Notes: generated by a model from the sequence alone, not told the origin. 64,000 nucleotides of DNA from DASUBV01 sp963725175 (GCA_963725175.1 CAVRXH010000006.1:1674001-1738000), one strand, 5' to 3'. Numbered from the stretch's first letter, positions 27,190 to 37,196 are shown. A program made the numbers and translations.

Positions 27190-27231
27190 ACCTTATCGCA
27201 CCGCCTCTGACAGCGAGGGCAACAGTTTTTT
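27190..27231 (-). promoter_or_regulatory. candidate whiB7-type promoter
   Basis: Read on the minus strand, AAAAAA (27226-27231) lies three bases before a -35-like TTGCCC (27217-27222), and GATAAG/TAAGGT near 27190-27197 could be the -10 at 19-21 bases spacing. WhiB7 targets, including its own promoter, carry an AT-rich element just upstream of the -35, bound by the AT-hook. The -35/-10 match is weak; the AT-rich element is what stands out in this GC-rich DNA. Confidence 0.4.
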
Positions 27232-27250
27232 GACCTGGGATTTTGTCTGC

Positions 27251-28116
27251 TCAGCGAAGCGTGCGGCGGATGAGCCCCTCCTGCACCACCGACACCACCA
27301 GAGTGCCGTCGGCGGTGAAGACCTCACCGCGGGCCAGCCCCCTGGCACCGCTGGCGGTCGGGGACTCCTGCGAGTACAGCAGCCACCGGTCGGCACGGAA
27401 CGGCCGGTGGAACCACATGGCGTGATCCAGGCTGGCCCCGGTGGTCGCCGCCGTCGGCCCAGGACAGGCCGTTGGCCAGCAGCACCGAGTCCAGCAGCGT
27501 CATGTCGGAGGCATAGGTCATCAGGCAGACGTGCAGCAGCGGGTCGTCGGGCAGTTCGCCGTCGGCGCGCAGCCACACCTGACTGCGGGCCGACCGCAGC
27601 GACGGGTCGGCCTGCGGCTTCCACGGTGAGCGGGCCGACGTGCCGGATCTCGATCGGCGAGTCACGGAAGAACTCGGCGGCCCGGTCCCCGAACGCGCGG
27701 CGGTACCGCTCGGCGGTCGGCTCCAGCTCATCGGGCAACGGCACCTGCGGCATCGGAATGGCGTGCTCGACGCCGGGCTCGGCGTGGTGGAACGAGGCCG
27801 ACAGCGTGAAGATGGTCTTGCCGTGCTGCACGACCGAGACCCGCCGGGTCGTGAACGACCGTCCGTCGCGGACCCGTTCGACGAGGTAGATCAGCGGCAC
27901 GCTCGGATCGCCTGGCCGGATGAAGTAGGCGTGCAGGGAGTGCACGGGCCGGTCGGCGGGCACTGTCCGGCCCGCCGCGACCAGCGCCTGCCCGGCAACC
28001 TGTCCGCCGAAGACGCGCTGCCGCCGCTCGTTCTCCGGACTCCGGCCGCGGAAGATGTCCAGCTCGATCTGCTCAAGGTCGAGCAGCTCGACCACGCCAT
28101 CGAGCGCCTTGCTCAT
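27251..28116 (-). CDS. tesB: TesB-type acyl-CoA thioesterase II (two indels)
   Basis: A double-hotdog thioesterase that hydrolyses medium/long acyl-CoA. Family motifs are VFGGQVAGQALVAAGRTV, SLHAYFIRPGD, TTRRVSVVQHGKTIF, then LLDSVLLANG with the conserved aspartate, MWFHRPFRADRWLLY and ARGEVFTADGTLVVSVVQEG at the C-terminus. The frame breaks near 27620 and 27450; joined it gives about 289 residues, normal for TesB. ATG 28116 is preceded by GGTGAG; GTG 28128 is an alternative. It follows uvrD2 on the same strand. Confidence 0.88.
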
Positions 28117-28230
28117 GATCCGGCTCACCGTCCGTCCTCGCCGCCCGCTTGCGGCACCGTACCCGCCCGCCTGGCCAGCCGCCGCACTGGGCCTGCCGCA
28201 CTGGGCCGACGGCAGCGCCGCCTGGCGCCG

Positions 28231-30038
28231 TCAGGCCGACGCGGCCCGCCGCCGCTGCCCGCGCCTGGCGCCGTCCAGGAACCGGGACGGCTTGCGGCTG
28301 GCCCGGCCTCCTGGCGCCCTGGCCAGCGCCCAGGACAGGTGGAGCTGCTCGCGCGCCCTGGTGATGCCGACGTAGAACAGCCGGCGCTCCTCGGCCACGG
28401 CCTCGTCGGTCTGGGCATAGATGATCGGCAGCGTCCCGTCGGTCAATCCGGGCAGGAAAACCACGTCCCACTCCAGGCCCTTGGCCGCGTGCAGCGAGCC
28501 GAGCGTGACCCCGTCGGTCGCCGGGTCCTGGCCGGTGGCGGTGCGCAGCACCAGCTCGGCCGCCAGGCCGTCGAGAGTGGCCCGCGGGTTCGCGGCGAAG
28601 AAGTCCGTCGGCGAGCTGGGCCAGCGCGGCCAGCGATTCCCAGCGGTCCCGCGCCGTGCCCCGGCCCTGCGGCGGCTGCGCGCTGAGGCCGAGGCCAGCG
28701 AGGATCGGCCTGACCTGGCCGGCCGGATCGTCGTCGGGCGCGGCCGATCCGCGCGGCGGCGCGGAGCAGCGCGACCGCCTGGCGGACCTCGGGCCGCTCG
28801 AAGAACCGCCGCGCGCCGCGCACCTGGAACGGCACCCCCGCGTCGGCCAGGGCATGCTCGTAGACCTGGGTCTGCGCGTTGATCCTGACCAGGACGGCGA
28901 TCTGGCTGGCCGGGGTGCCGGCCCGCAGCACGGCGGCGATCCGCCGGGAAACGCCAGCGGCCTCGGCCAGCTCGTCGGGGAACTCGGTGAACTGCGGGTC
29001 TGGCCCGGCCGGCCGCTGCGCCACCAGCGGCGCCCCGCCCAGCGCACCCGTCCCCAGCCCGGCGGCACCCTGGCCGGGCACCCCGCGCCGGCCGCCCGGC
29101 TCGCCGTGGCTCACCCAGTTCGCCAGCGCGACGACCTGCGGCGTGGAGCGGTAGCTGCGGACCAGCCGGACCACCGTGGCGCCGGGGAACTCGGCAGGGA
29201 AGCTGGTCAGGTACGCGGGGGTGGCTCCGGTGAAGGAGTAAATGGTCTGCCGCGGGTCACCGACCACGCAGACGTCCTCCCGGTCCCCCAGCCACGACTC
29301 CAGCAGCAGCTTCTGCAGCGGGTTGACGTCCTGGTACTCATCGACCACGAAGGTCTCGTACCGGTCCCTGACGGAGGCCGCCGCGGCCGGGTGCTCGGCC
29401 AGGATCGCCGCCATCAGCTCCAGCACGGATTCGAAGTCGATGACGTGCCGGTCATAACGCAGTTCCTCGTAGGTCGGCGTGCAGCCTGGCCTGCACGTCG
29501 GGCGCGAACGGCCCGGTACGGCCTGCCTTGGCGCTGGCCTCCGGGTAGTCCTCTGGCCGGACCTGGGTGACCTTGGCCCACTCCACCTCGGCCGCCGCGT
29601 CGCGCAGCTCTGGCAGCCCGGCGGACAGCCGCAGCCGCCGCGCCGCCTCGGCGATGAGGCTGAGCTTGGACTCGATCACCTGCGGAGCCTGGCCGCCGAC
29701 GGTGGACGGCCAGAAATGGGTGAGCTGGCGCAGCGCGGCGGAGTGGAACGTCCTGGCCTGGACCCGCTCCAGGCCAGCGTCAGGGACGGCGGCGCTGAGC
29801 TGCCTGAGCCGGGCCCGCAGCTCGGCGGCCGCCCGGGTGGTGAAGGTCACAGCCAGCACCCTGGCCGGGTCGGTGACGCCGATGGCGGCGGTGTAGGCGA
29901 TCCGGTGGGCCACCGCGCGGGTCTTGCCGGTCCCGGCGCCGGCCAGCACGCAGATCGGGCCGCGGGCGGCAGGGCCACCTCGCGCTGCTCGGGGTCGAGC
30001 GCGGCTAGCACGGCGTCCGGGCCGTGCTGGGCTTCCAC
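28231..30038 (-). CDS. UvrD2-like ATP-dependent DNA helicase, short form (four indels)
   Basis: A superfamily 1A helicase. Walker A is AGAGTGKTRAVAHRIAY, motif Ia VTFTTRAAAELRARL, motif II FVVDEYQDVNPLQ, motif III VVGDPRQTIYSF, motif IV RSYRSTPQV, motif V TLGSLHAAKGLEWD and motif VI RLFYVGITRAREQLHLSW. Frame breaks occur near 29962, 29475, 28735 and 28600. The joined protein of about 600 residues stops just after motif VI (SRKPSRFLDGARR), so it lacks the HRDC domain and cysteine motif of mycobacterial UvrD2; only about 100 bases remain before tesB. Start is GTG 30038 with GGGAGG at 30045-30050. Synteny with whiB7 and mycoredoxin supports the UvrD2 branch. Confidence 0.85.
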
Positions 30039-30182
30039 TGGCCACCTCCCGCCGTCATCTTGCCGCACCCCGCCGACGCTCGCGCCCGACATGCCCGCCA
30101 TGCCGTCGCCACGCGATCCCCACGCCCCCGCCATAACGTAACGGGGTAGATGGCGGTGCCCTGCGGCACCTGCGGCACCGCT

Positions 30183-30208
30183 AACGGGCAGGTCCCGGCC
30201 GGATTCCC
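30183..30208 (-). promoter_or_regulatory. candidate SigR/SigH-type promoter for uvrD2
   Basis: On the minus strand GGGAAT (30203-30208) is followed after 17 bases by GTT (30183-30185), close to the thiol-stress sigma consensus (GGAAT, 16-19 bases, GTT). It lies about 145 bases upstream of the uvrD2 start. Confidence 0.4.
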
Positions 30209-30261
30209 TTGGCCAAGCCCGATCCCCGGCATATAGTCAGCGCCGGCGGGGAGGGGGCAGC

Positions 30262-30288
30262 GGGAAGCTCACGGCGCCGTGAAGCGTT
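30262..30288 (+). promoter_or_regulatory. candidate SigR/SigH-type promoter for the mycoredoxin gene
   Basis: GGGAAG (30262-30267), 18 bases, then GTT (30286-30288), about 45 bases before the mycoredoxin ATG. One base departs from the GGAAT consensus. Control of a thiol-redox gene by SigR/SigH would be expected from the family. Confidence 0.35.
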
Positions 30289-30332
30289 AGTAATGTGCAG
30301 TTTCGTAACGGCACGCGGAGGGGGACAACCCG

Positions 30333-30593
30333 ATGGCACAGCCGCTGACCATGTACACCACGACGTGGTGTGCTTTCTGCAAGCGGCTCAAGGCAGCCAG
30401 CTGGCACGGGAGGGGATCGAGATGGCCGAGGTCAACATCGAGGAGGACGCCAGCCGCGGCCGACTTCGTGATGTCGGTTAACGGCGGGTTTCAGACCGTG
30501 CCTACCGTGGTTTTCCCTGACGGCAGCGCGCTGACCAACCCTTCGGTGGCGCAGGTCAAACAGCGGCTGCATGAGCTGTCGATCGTCAAATGA
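30333..30593 (+). CDS. mycoredoxin / glutaredoxin-like protein (two compensating indels)
   Basis: A small thioredoxin-fold oxidoreductase. The active site is TTWCAFCKRLK (CxxC) and the later cis-proline region is GFQTVPTVVFPDGSAL. Between about 30386 and 30456 the frame is shifted and then restored; in the alternative frame that stretch reads LAREGIEMAEVNIEEDAS, the expected family sequence, so the two indels are probably errors. Length of 86 residues and position by uvrD2 match mycobacterial Mrx1, which reduces mycothiol-mixed disulfides. It overlaps the ANTAR gene start by four bases. Confidence 0.85.
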   Translation: MAQPLTMYTTTWCAFCKRLKAASWHGRGSRWPRSTSRRTPAAADFVMSVNGGFQTVPTVVFPDGSALTNPSVAQVKQRLHELSIVK

Positions 30594-31108
30594 CGACCGA
30601 CCAGGGTCCCAAGCCCCAGCTTCCCGCTGACGCGGCTCAGCTCCCCTGTGGCGAGCTGACGGCCGACGCGGTCGTTCGGCGTACCAAGGACGGCTGGCGG
30701 GTCGGCGGCGATGAGGTGCCCGACCTGACCTCGGCGATGGTCCTGGCGGACCTGCTGGCGGCCGAGCAGGACGGGCAAGACGGGCATTCCTCCCGTAAGC
30801 CCGCCATCGACATGCAGGGCGGCGAGGCCGGCAAGCTGCGGGCCACCGTGACCCAGCTGGAGCACGCGCTGCTGGCCAGGGTCCGGGTGGAGCAGGCCAT
30901 CGGCGTGCTCGCCGAGCGGCACCGGATCAAGCCGCGCCAGGCGTTCGAGCAGCTCAGGTCCGCCGCGCGGAGCCGGGGCCGCAAGGTGATCGACATCGCC
31001 AGCGATGTCGTGGCCAGCGCGTCCAACCCGCTGCTCCAGCTCCCGGAGGAGCTGTCCCGGCCTCGCTCGGCCCCGCGCCGGACGGCCCGCCAGCCCGGCA
31101 GCGCCTAG
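30590..31108 (+). CDS. ANTAR-domain protein
   Basis: A 172-residue protein whose C-terminal part is an ANTAR RNA-binding domain: RVRVEQAIGVLAERHRIKPR then AFEQLRSAARSRGRKVIDIA. ANTAR proteins act as antiterminators on paired hairpins. There is no GAF or receiver domain, so the signal input is unclear; the N-terminal 90 residues are not recognised. The ATG overlaps the mycoredoxin stop (ATGA), so the two are co-expressed, hinting at a redox or stress connection. Confidence 0.85.
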   Translation: MTTDQGPKPQLPADAAQLPCGELTADAVVRRTKDGWRVGGDEVPDLTSAMVLADLLAAEQDGQDGHSSRKPAIDMQGGEAGKLRATVTQLEHALLARVRVEQAIGVLAERHRIKPRQAFEQLRSAARSRGRKVIDIASDVVASASNPLLQLPEELSRPRSAPRRTARQPGSA

Positions 31109-31222
31109 CCTCAGCTACTCAGCGTGATGAAAAGCCGCCCCAGGTTGGCTCTGATTCACGGAGGGTAACTATCGCGTCGACGGGGCAAACGGTCCCCGCG
31201 GCGATGGCGAGGGCTGGGCGAC

Positions 31223-32059
31223 GTGGATGGCGGCGTGGGCGGCGGCTCGGCTGACGGGGAGCGCCCCGGCCGGCTGCTGATCATCGGCGGCGCCGAGGAC
31301 CGGCGCTGCGATGGCGGCCTGCTGGAGCGCTTCACCGAGCTGTGCGGCGGCGAGTCCGCGCGGATTGTCCTGGTCACCACCGCTACCGGCGAGCCGGGGC
31401 AGGTACACGCCGAATACGAGCAGGTGTTCAGGAAGCTGGGCGCCGGGCAGGTCAGCGGGCTGCGGCTGCGCGGCCGGGCGGACGCCGACAGCGACGAGGC
31501 CGCCACCGCCCTGGCCGGCGCGACCGGCGTGTTCTTCAGCGGCGGCGACCAGTCCCGGCTGCTGACCCTGGTCGGCTCGCGGGCCGCCGACGTGCTGGCG
31601 GACCGGCACGCCCGGGGCCTGGTCGTCGCCGGGACCAGCGCCGGCGCCACCGCCCTCGGCCAGTCAATGATCTTGTCAGGCACCGGGGCCGGGGTGTCCG
31701 TGGCCGCCGTTCGCACCGGGCCCGGCCTTGGCCTGATGCCGACCTCCCTGATCGACATGCACTTCGGCGAGCGGGGCCGGCTCCCCCGGCTGCTCAGCGC
31801 CGTGGCCCTGGACCCGCGCCAGCTCGGCGTCGGCATCGACGAGAACACCGCCATGCTGGCCGGCCCCGACGGCTTCGAGGTGCTCGGCGCCGGCGTGGTG
31901 ACCGTGGTCGATGCCCAGGACGCCGCCGTGGTGCACGCGGCGGGCAACTGGGACCCGGTCACCCTGTTCGGCGTCCGGCTGCACCTGCTGCCCGCTGGCT
32001 GCCTGTTCGACTTCGCCACCCGGACCCCCTCGATCGGCCCCGGCCACGACCGGTACTGA
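31223..32059 (+). CDS. cphB: cyanophycinase (CphB-like, S51 family)
   Basis: A serine exopeptidase that releases beta-Asp-Arg dipeptides from cyanophycin. The sequence has LLIIGGAEDRR at the N-terminus, GVFFSGGDQSRLL, and the nucleophile elbow VVAGTSAGATALG with the catalytic serine, then LIDMHFGERGRLPRLLSAV and IGIDENTA-type C-terminal motifs (here VGIDENTAMLA). Length of 278 residues is normal. Thirty bases separate it from the cyanophycin synthetase gene, forming a make-and-break pair. Confidence 0.9.
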   Translation: MDGGVGGGSADGERPGRLLIIGGAEDRRCDGGLLERFTELCGGESARIVLVTTATGEPGQVHAEYEQVFRKLGAGQVSGLRLRGRADADSDEAATALAGATGVFFSGGDQSRLLTLVGSRAADVLADRHARGLVVAGTSAGATALGQSMILSGTGAGVSVAAVRTGPGLGLMPTSLIDMHFGERGRLPRLLSAVALDPRQLGVGIDENTAMLAGPDGFEVLGAGVVTVVDAQDAAVVHAAGNWDPVTLFGVRLHLLPAGCLFDFATRTPSIGPGHDRY

Positions 32060-32088
32060 CCCAGAACGCCTACTCAGAGGGAGCCGAC

Positions 32089-34888
32089 GTGCGGCTGATG
32101 GACCTGCGCCACCTGTGCGGGCCGAACGTGTACACCGCCAGCCCGGTGAGCGTCGCGCGGCTGGAACTGGACGAGCTGACCGGCCAGGAGAGCACCGGGT
32201 ACCCCGGCCTCACCGGGCGGCTGACGGCGCTGCTGCCCGGACTGGCCGGGCACCACTGCGCGGCGGGCGCGGCGGGCGGGTTCCTGGCGGCGCTGGACCG
32301 GGGCACCTACTTCGGCCACCTCACCGAGCACGTCGCGCTTGAGCTGTCCTGCCTGGCCGGCCGGGAGGTCTGCCTGGGCAAGACGCTGTGGGCCGGCGCG
32401 GACGGCCGCTACGACGTGGTGCTGGAGTGCCCGCCGGACGAGCCCGCCGACTCCGCCGTCCCCGAACTGCTGATGCGCGCCGCGATGGAGATCACCGGCG
32501 GGCTAGTGGCCGGCGCGGCCCCGGATCCGGCCGCCTTCCTGCCGGAAATCTCCGGTCAGTTTGAACGGGAGTGCCTGGGCCTCAGCACCGCCGCGATCGC
32601 CAGTGCCGCCCGGCGCCGCGGCATTCCGGTGCGACGGGTCGGCGCGCTGAGCATGCTCCGCCTGGGCTACGGCCGCAACCGGCGGCTTGCCTGCGCCGCG
32701 CTCACCGAGGCCACCTCGGCCATCGGGGTGGATATCGCCGCCGACAAGATGCTCGCCAAGCGGCTGCTGGCCGGGGCGGGCGTGCCGGTGCCCGACGGCG
32801 CGGTCGTCACCAGCCAGGACGAGGCCGCCGCCGCGCTGCGCCAGGTCGGGACGCCGGCCGTGGTCAAGCCGCTGCGCGGCAGCCAGGGCCGCCGGGTGAG
32901 CGTGGGGATCACCGACGAGGCCGGCGCGCGGGCCGCCTACGCCATGGCGGGCGGCGACGGCGCCCCGGTCATCGTGGAGCGGTACGTGACCGGGCGGGAC
33001 TACCGGGTGCTGGTGGTGGACGGCCGGGTCGTGGCCGCCGCCGAGCTGAGCCCGGCCGCGGTGACCGGCGACGGCCGCGCCACCATCGCCGAGCTTGTCG
33101 AGCGGGTCAACGCCGACCCCCGGCGCGGGACGGGGCACGCCAGGGAGCTGACCAGGATCCGGCTGGACGACGAGGCGCGGCGGCACCTGTCCGCCGCCGG
33201 GCTGCGCACCGGGTCTGTGCCGGCCGCCGGGCAGCGGGTCGCGCTGCGCCAGAACGCCAACCTTTCCACCGGCGGGACCAGCCGCGACGTCACGGCCCTG
33301 GTGCACTCCGACGTGGCGGCCCTGTGCCGGCGCGCCGCGGCGGTCGCGGGCCTGGATGTCTGCGGAGTGGACATCCGGCTGACGGACATCGCCGCGCCGT
33401 GCCCGGCTGGCGGCTCCGGCCCGGATGGCGGTGCGGTCATCGAGCTGAACGCCTGCCCCGGCCTGCGGATGCACCTGGCACCCGAGCAGGGCGCCGCCAG
33501 GGACGTGGCCGCCGCCGTGGTGGACCGGCTCTATCCGCCGGGCGCCCCGGCCAGGATCCCGGTCATCGCGGTCACCGGGACCAACGGCAAGACCAGCACG
33601 GTCAAGATGATCGGCCACGTCCTCCAGCAGGCCGGCACCGCATGTCGGCATGGCCGCCACCGACGGCGTCTACAGCGGCGGCGCGCTGGTCTACGCTGCC
33701 GACGCCTCGGGACCGCGCTCAGCGGAGATGGTGCTGGACGACCCGTCCGTCCAGGCCGCGGTGCTGGAGACCGCGCGCGGCGGCATCATCAGGGGCGGGC
33801 TCGGCTACGACGCCGCCGACGTGGCGGTCATCACCAACATCACCGCCGATCACCTCGGCAGCGACGGGGTGGACGACATGGACGAGCTGATCCACGTCAA
33901 GGCGCTGGTTGCCGAGGCGGTCCTGACCGGCGGCTGCGTGGTGCTGAACGCCGACGACCCGGCCACGGCAGCGCTGGCCGCCCGGCCCGCGGTGCTGCGC
34001 AACAACCCGGTGATCCGGCTGTGCACGCTGGCCCCCGGCAGCCCGGCGGTGCAGGCGCACCGGCTGGCGGGCGGCCTCGTCTACACCGTCCGCGACGGGG
34101 TGCTCGCGGAGATCGAGGGCGGCCAGTTCCGGCCGCTGATCGGGCTGGCCGAGCTGCCGGGCGCCTACGACGGCCGGGCCGGGCACGTGGTGGCGAACGC
34201 GCTCGCTGCCGCGGCCGCCTGCCGCGCCGCCGGGGCCAGCGTCAAGGACATCAGGCGCGGCCTGGCCAGTTTCGACGCCGCCGCCAACCCCGGCCGGGGC
34301 ACGGTGTTCCTGGCCGGCGGCAGCCCGGTCGTCCTGGACTACGGGCACAACGCCGCCGCGCTGGACGCGACCGGCGCCATGATCGACGGCGTCTGGGGCG
34401 GCGAGCCGGCGGCGGCGCTCACACTGCCCGGTGACCGGCGCGACGACCTGATCGCCGACAGCGCCGCCGCCGTGGCGGCCTGGTTCGGCAAGGTGGTCAT
34501 CTACGAGGACAGCGACCTGCGCGGGCGGCGGCCGGGCGAGATGCGCGAGCTGATCGCCGCCGCGCTGCGGCAGGCCAGGCCGGGCATCGTCTGCGAGCAC
34601 GCGGACGGCCCGGAGCAGGCGCTGCGCGGTGCGCTGGAACTGGCGGCCGGCGCCCCGGTGCTGCTGGTCTACGAGCAGCTGACGGCGGCGCGGGCGGCAG
34701 TCGCCGCGCTCCGCGGGGTCGCGGCGCCGGATGGCGCGCCGATTCCGGGCGGACGCCGGTCAGGCCAGGACGAGGCCGCGGCGGCGGCCTGGCACCAGGC
34801 CGTCACCGAGCCCGCGCACCAGCCCGCCACCCCCGCACCAGCCACTCTGGCCGCCCCAGCCCAGACCGCGCCGGCCGGCGTTAGCTAG
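32089..34888 (+). CDS. cphA: cyanophycin synthetase (one indel)
   Basis: CphA polymerises aspartate and arginine into cyanophycin. The N-terminal domain begins MDLRHLCGPNVYTASPV and includes HLTEHVALELSCLAG; an ATP-grasp domain follows (ADKMLAKRLLAGAGVPVPDG, VVKPLRGSQGRRVSVGI, VIELNACPGLRMHL), then a Mur-ligase-like domain with P-loop VTGTNGKTSTVKMIG and ETARGGIIRGGLGYD, ITNITADHLG and VLDYGHN. An inserted T near 33643 breaks the frame shortly after the P-loop. GTG 32089 has GAGGGAG upstream and was chosen over any earlier codon. Joined length is about 932 residues. The C-terminal 60 residues are Ala/Pro-rich. It overlaps the convergent patatin gene by eight bases. Confidence 0.92.
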
Positions 34889-35999
34889 TGACGGGGGTCG
34901 CGGGGGGCTTGCGGGGCTTGCGAGATGGGCGCTGGGCGGGGACTGCCGTAGCCGACGTGGCCGCCGGGCCGGCCGGAGGATGGGCGGCGTCCCAGGCGGC
35001 CAGGAACGTCCGGGCGGCGGCGCGGCCGTTGCGGAACAGCTTCTGCGCCAGCTCGGGGCTGAGCCCGAAGTCGGTGGACGCGACGTTCATCGTGTCCACG
35101 TACACCGTCCTGGCCCCGACGCCGTCATCGGCCAGCGGATAGCTGTTCCACTCCCCTAGCGCGGTGTGCGCGATGGACACCAGTTCCCTGATGTCGCCGT
35201 GCACGGGGATATCGGGGATGTTCGGCTTGGGCAGCGCGGACAGCTTGATCCCGAAGGTCGGCCACCGGTTCGGCAGCCCGTCGGTGCGGTCGAATACCGT
35301 GACGGGGAAGTTCTGCAGCAGCCCGCCGTCCACCCAGGTGCAGGCGCCGCGCACGGTCTTCTGGAGGAACGGCCGGAAGAAGTACGGGATGGACATCGAG
35401 GCGCGGATGGCGTCCACCACCGGATAGCTGTCGATCACGGCGACCTGCTCGGCCGCGCTGGCGGCGTCCCCGGCTTCCAGCAGGTAGTAGGGCAGGTCCC
35501 AGGGCAGCCGGACCAGCGCGCCGCGGCTCAGGTCGGAGGTGTGCGTGACCAGGCGGTAGCGCTGCCGGGGCAGCAGTCCGGTGCCGTCGTCATCGGTGAT
35601 CTTGAGGTCGGCGAACGTCCTGATGCCGAGCGGCTCCAGCTTGCTGGTCAGCCAGTCGGCCAGGTACCCGGTGGCGTACACGCCCTGATGGGCGAGCAGC
35701 GCGGCGGAGGCGCCGATCAGCCCGAGATGACGCTCGGCCCAGGTCTTCTCCTCGAACTGCCGGTAGTCCAGGTCCTGCATGTCCCGCCGTAGCTGCTCCA
35801 GGCCGACGCCCCTGACCTGGTAGGCGGCGATCAGCGCGGCGACGATCGCGCCAGCCGACGTGCCGCCCACCCGCGGGAAGACATAGCCCGCCTCGTGCAG
35901 CGTGAGCACCGCCCCGGCCAGGCCGATGCCCTTGACCCCGCCACCCTCAAGCACCAGGTCCGCGCCCAGTCCCTGCTGCGCGCGCTGTTCCAGCGTCAT
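34881..35999 (-). CDS. patatin-like phospholipase
   Basis: A lipid acyl hydrolase with the Ser-Asp dyad: oxyanion loop LVLEGGGVKGIGLAGA, nucleophile in VGGTSAGAIVAAL, and the aspartate in TWVDGGLLQNFPV. The 372-residue length is typical of bacterial patatins. The C-terminus is a basic, Pro-rich tail. ATG 35999 has GGGGGCGAAG just upstream; a TTG at 36023 is in frame. Substrate and location are unknown; no signal peptide is visible. Confidence 0.9.
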   Translation of the reverse strand: MTLEQRAQQGLGADLVLEGGGVKGIGLAGAVLTLHEAGYVFPRVGGTSAGAIVAALIAAYQVRGVGLEQLRRDMQDLDYRQFEEKTWAERHLGLIGASAALLAHQGVYATGYLADWLTSKLEPLGIRTFADLKITDDDGTGLLPRQRYRLVTHTSDLSRGALVRLPWDLPYYLLEAGDAASAAEQVAVIDSYPVVDAIRASMSIPYFFRPFLQKTVRGACTWVDGGLLQNFPVTVFDRTDGLPNRWPTFGIKLSALPKPNIPDIPVHGDIRELVSIAHTALGEWNSYPLADDGVGARTVYVDTMNVASTDFGLSPELAQKLFRNGRAAARTFLAAWDAAHPPAGPAATSATAVPAQRPSRKPRKPPATPVTS

Positions 36000-36032
36000 C
36001 TTCGCCCCCTGCGGTACTCGCAACCCCGTTAT

Positions 36033-37196
36033 TTACCCCAGTGTGCCCCGCCCGCTGGTCAGGGCGCGGGCGATTACCGTGCGCAGGATGTCGTTGGTGC
36101 CCTCGCCGATGACCATGAGCGGCGCGTCCCGGTACAGCCGCTCGACGGTGAACTCGCGGGAGTAGCCGTAGCCGCCGTGTACCTGCATGGCGTCCACGCT
36201 GCAGGCCAGCGCCACCTCGGAGGCGTACACCTTGGCCATGCCCGACTCCAGGTCGGCGCGCTGCCCGGTGTCCGCCTTCGCCGCCGCCCAGTAGGTCATC
36301 AGCCGCGCGCCCTGGAGCTTGATCGCCATGTCGGCGAGCTTGACCTGCACGGCCTGGAACCCGGAGATCGGCTGGCCGAACGCCTCCCGCTGGCCGGCGT
36401 AGCGCAGCGCCTGGTCGAGCGCCTCCTGAGCGACCCCCACGGCCCGCGCCGCCACGTTGACCCGCCCGGTCTCCAGCGCGGCGAGCACCTGCTGGAGGCC
36501 GCGCCCCTCGGCGCCGCCGAGCAGCGCGCTGGCCGGGACCCTGACGTCGTCGAGCACCAGCTCGCAGGTCTCCGGCCCCCGGTAGCCGAGCTTGGGCAGG
36601 TCCCTGGTGATGGTGAAGCCCGGCGTGCCGGCGGGCACCAGCAGCACCGACATGCCGGCGTGCGCCGGGCTGGCCGACGGGTCGGTCTTCACCAGCACCG
36701 GCAGCGGGTCGGCGTGCCTGGCGTTGGTGATCCAGGTCTTCGCGCCGCTGATGACATAGCCGTCGCCGTCGCGGCGCGCGGTGGTGGCGATGCCCTGCAG
36801 GTCGCTTCCGGCACCGGGCTCGGTCAGCGCGATTCCGGTCCGGCGCGCGCCGGTGGCTAGCTCCGGCAGGTAAGCGGCCCGCTGTTCCTCGGTGCCGTAC
36901 CTGGCGATCATCCAGCAGGACAGCGAGTGGCTGCCGATAATGCCGGCCACGCCCATCCAGCCCCGGGAGATCTCCTCGAAGACAATCGCCAGCGAGACCA
37001 TGTCGGCCGCCATGCCGCCGTAGCGCGCGGGCACCATCAGCCCGAACAGGCCCATGTCGGCCATCACCGAGACGATCTCGTCCGGATACCGGCCCGACGC
37101 CTCCCAGTCCTGCGCCACCGGCCGGATCTTGTCGTCCACGAACGCGCGGATGGTGTCCCTGAGCAGGCGCTGCTCCGGGGAGAGCTCGAAGTCCAT
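36033..37196 (-). CDS. acyl-CoA dehydrogenase
   Basis: A 387-residue FAD-dependent acyl-CoA dehydrogenase. Family signatures are GIALTEPGAGSDLQGI, YVISGAKTWITNA, the CoA/FAD region ALRYAGQREAFGQPISGFQ and the C-terminal QVHGGYGYSREFTVERLYRDA, whose glutamate (SREF) is at the usual catalytic-base position, then IGEGTNDILR. Chain-length preference is not visible. It is followed after 33 bases by the patatin gene on the same strand, suggesting lipid turnover. Confidence 0.94.
   Translation of the reverse strand: MDFELSPEQRLLRDTIRAFVDDKIRPVAQDWEASGRYPDEIVSVMADMGLFGLMVPARYGGMAADMVSLAIVFEEISRGWMGVAGIIGSHSLSCWMIARYGTEEQRAAYLPELATGARRTGIALTEPGAGSDLQGIATTARRDGDGYVISGAKTWITNARHADPLPVLVKTDPSASPAHAGMSVLLVPAGTPGFTITRDLPKLGYRGPETCELVLDDVRVPASALLGGAEGRGLQQVLAALETGRVNVAARAVGVAQEALDQALRYAGQREAFGQPISGFQAVQVKLADMAIKLQGARLMTYWAAAKADTGQRADLESGMAKVYASEVALACSVDAMQVHGGYGYSREFTVERLYRDAPLMVIGEGTNDILRTVIARALTSGRGTLG

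Noticed and set aside
31342..32088. upstream extension of the cyanophycin synthetase frame across cyanophycinase
   Set aside because: The stretch overlaps cyanophycinase in another frame and is Arg-rich; GTG 32089 with GAGGGAG is the sensible start.
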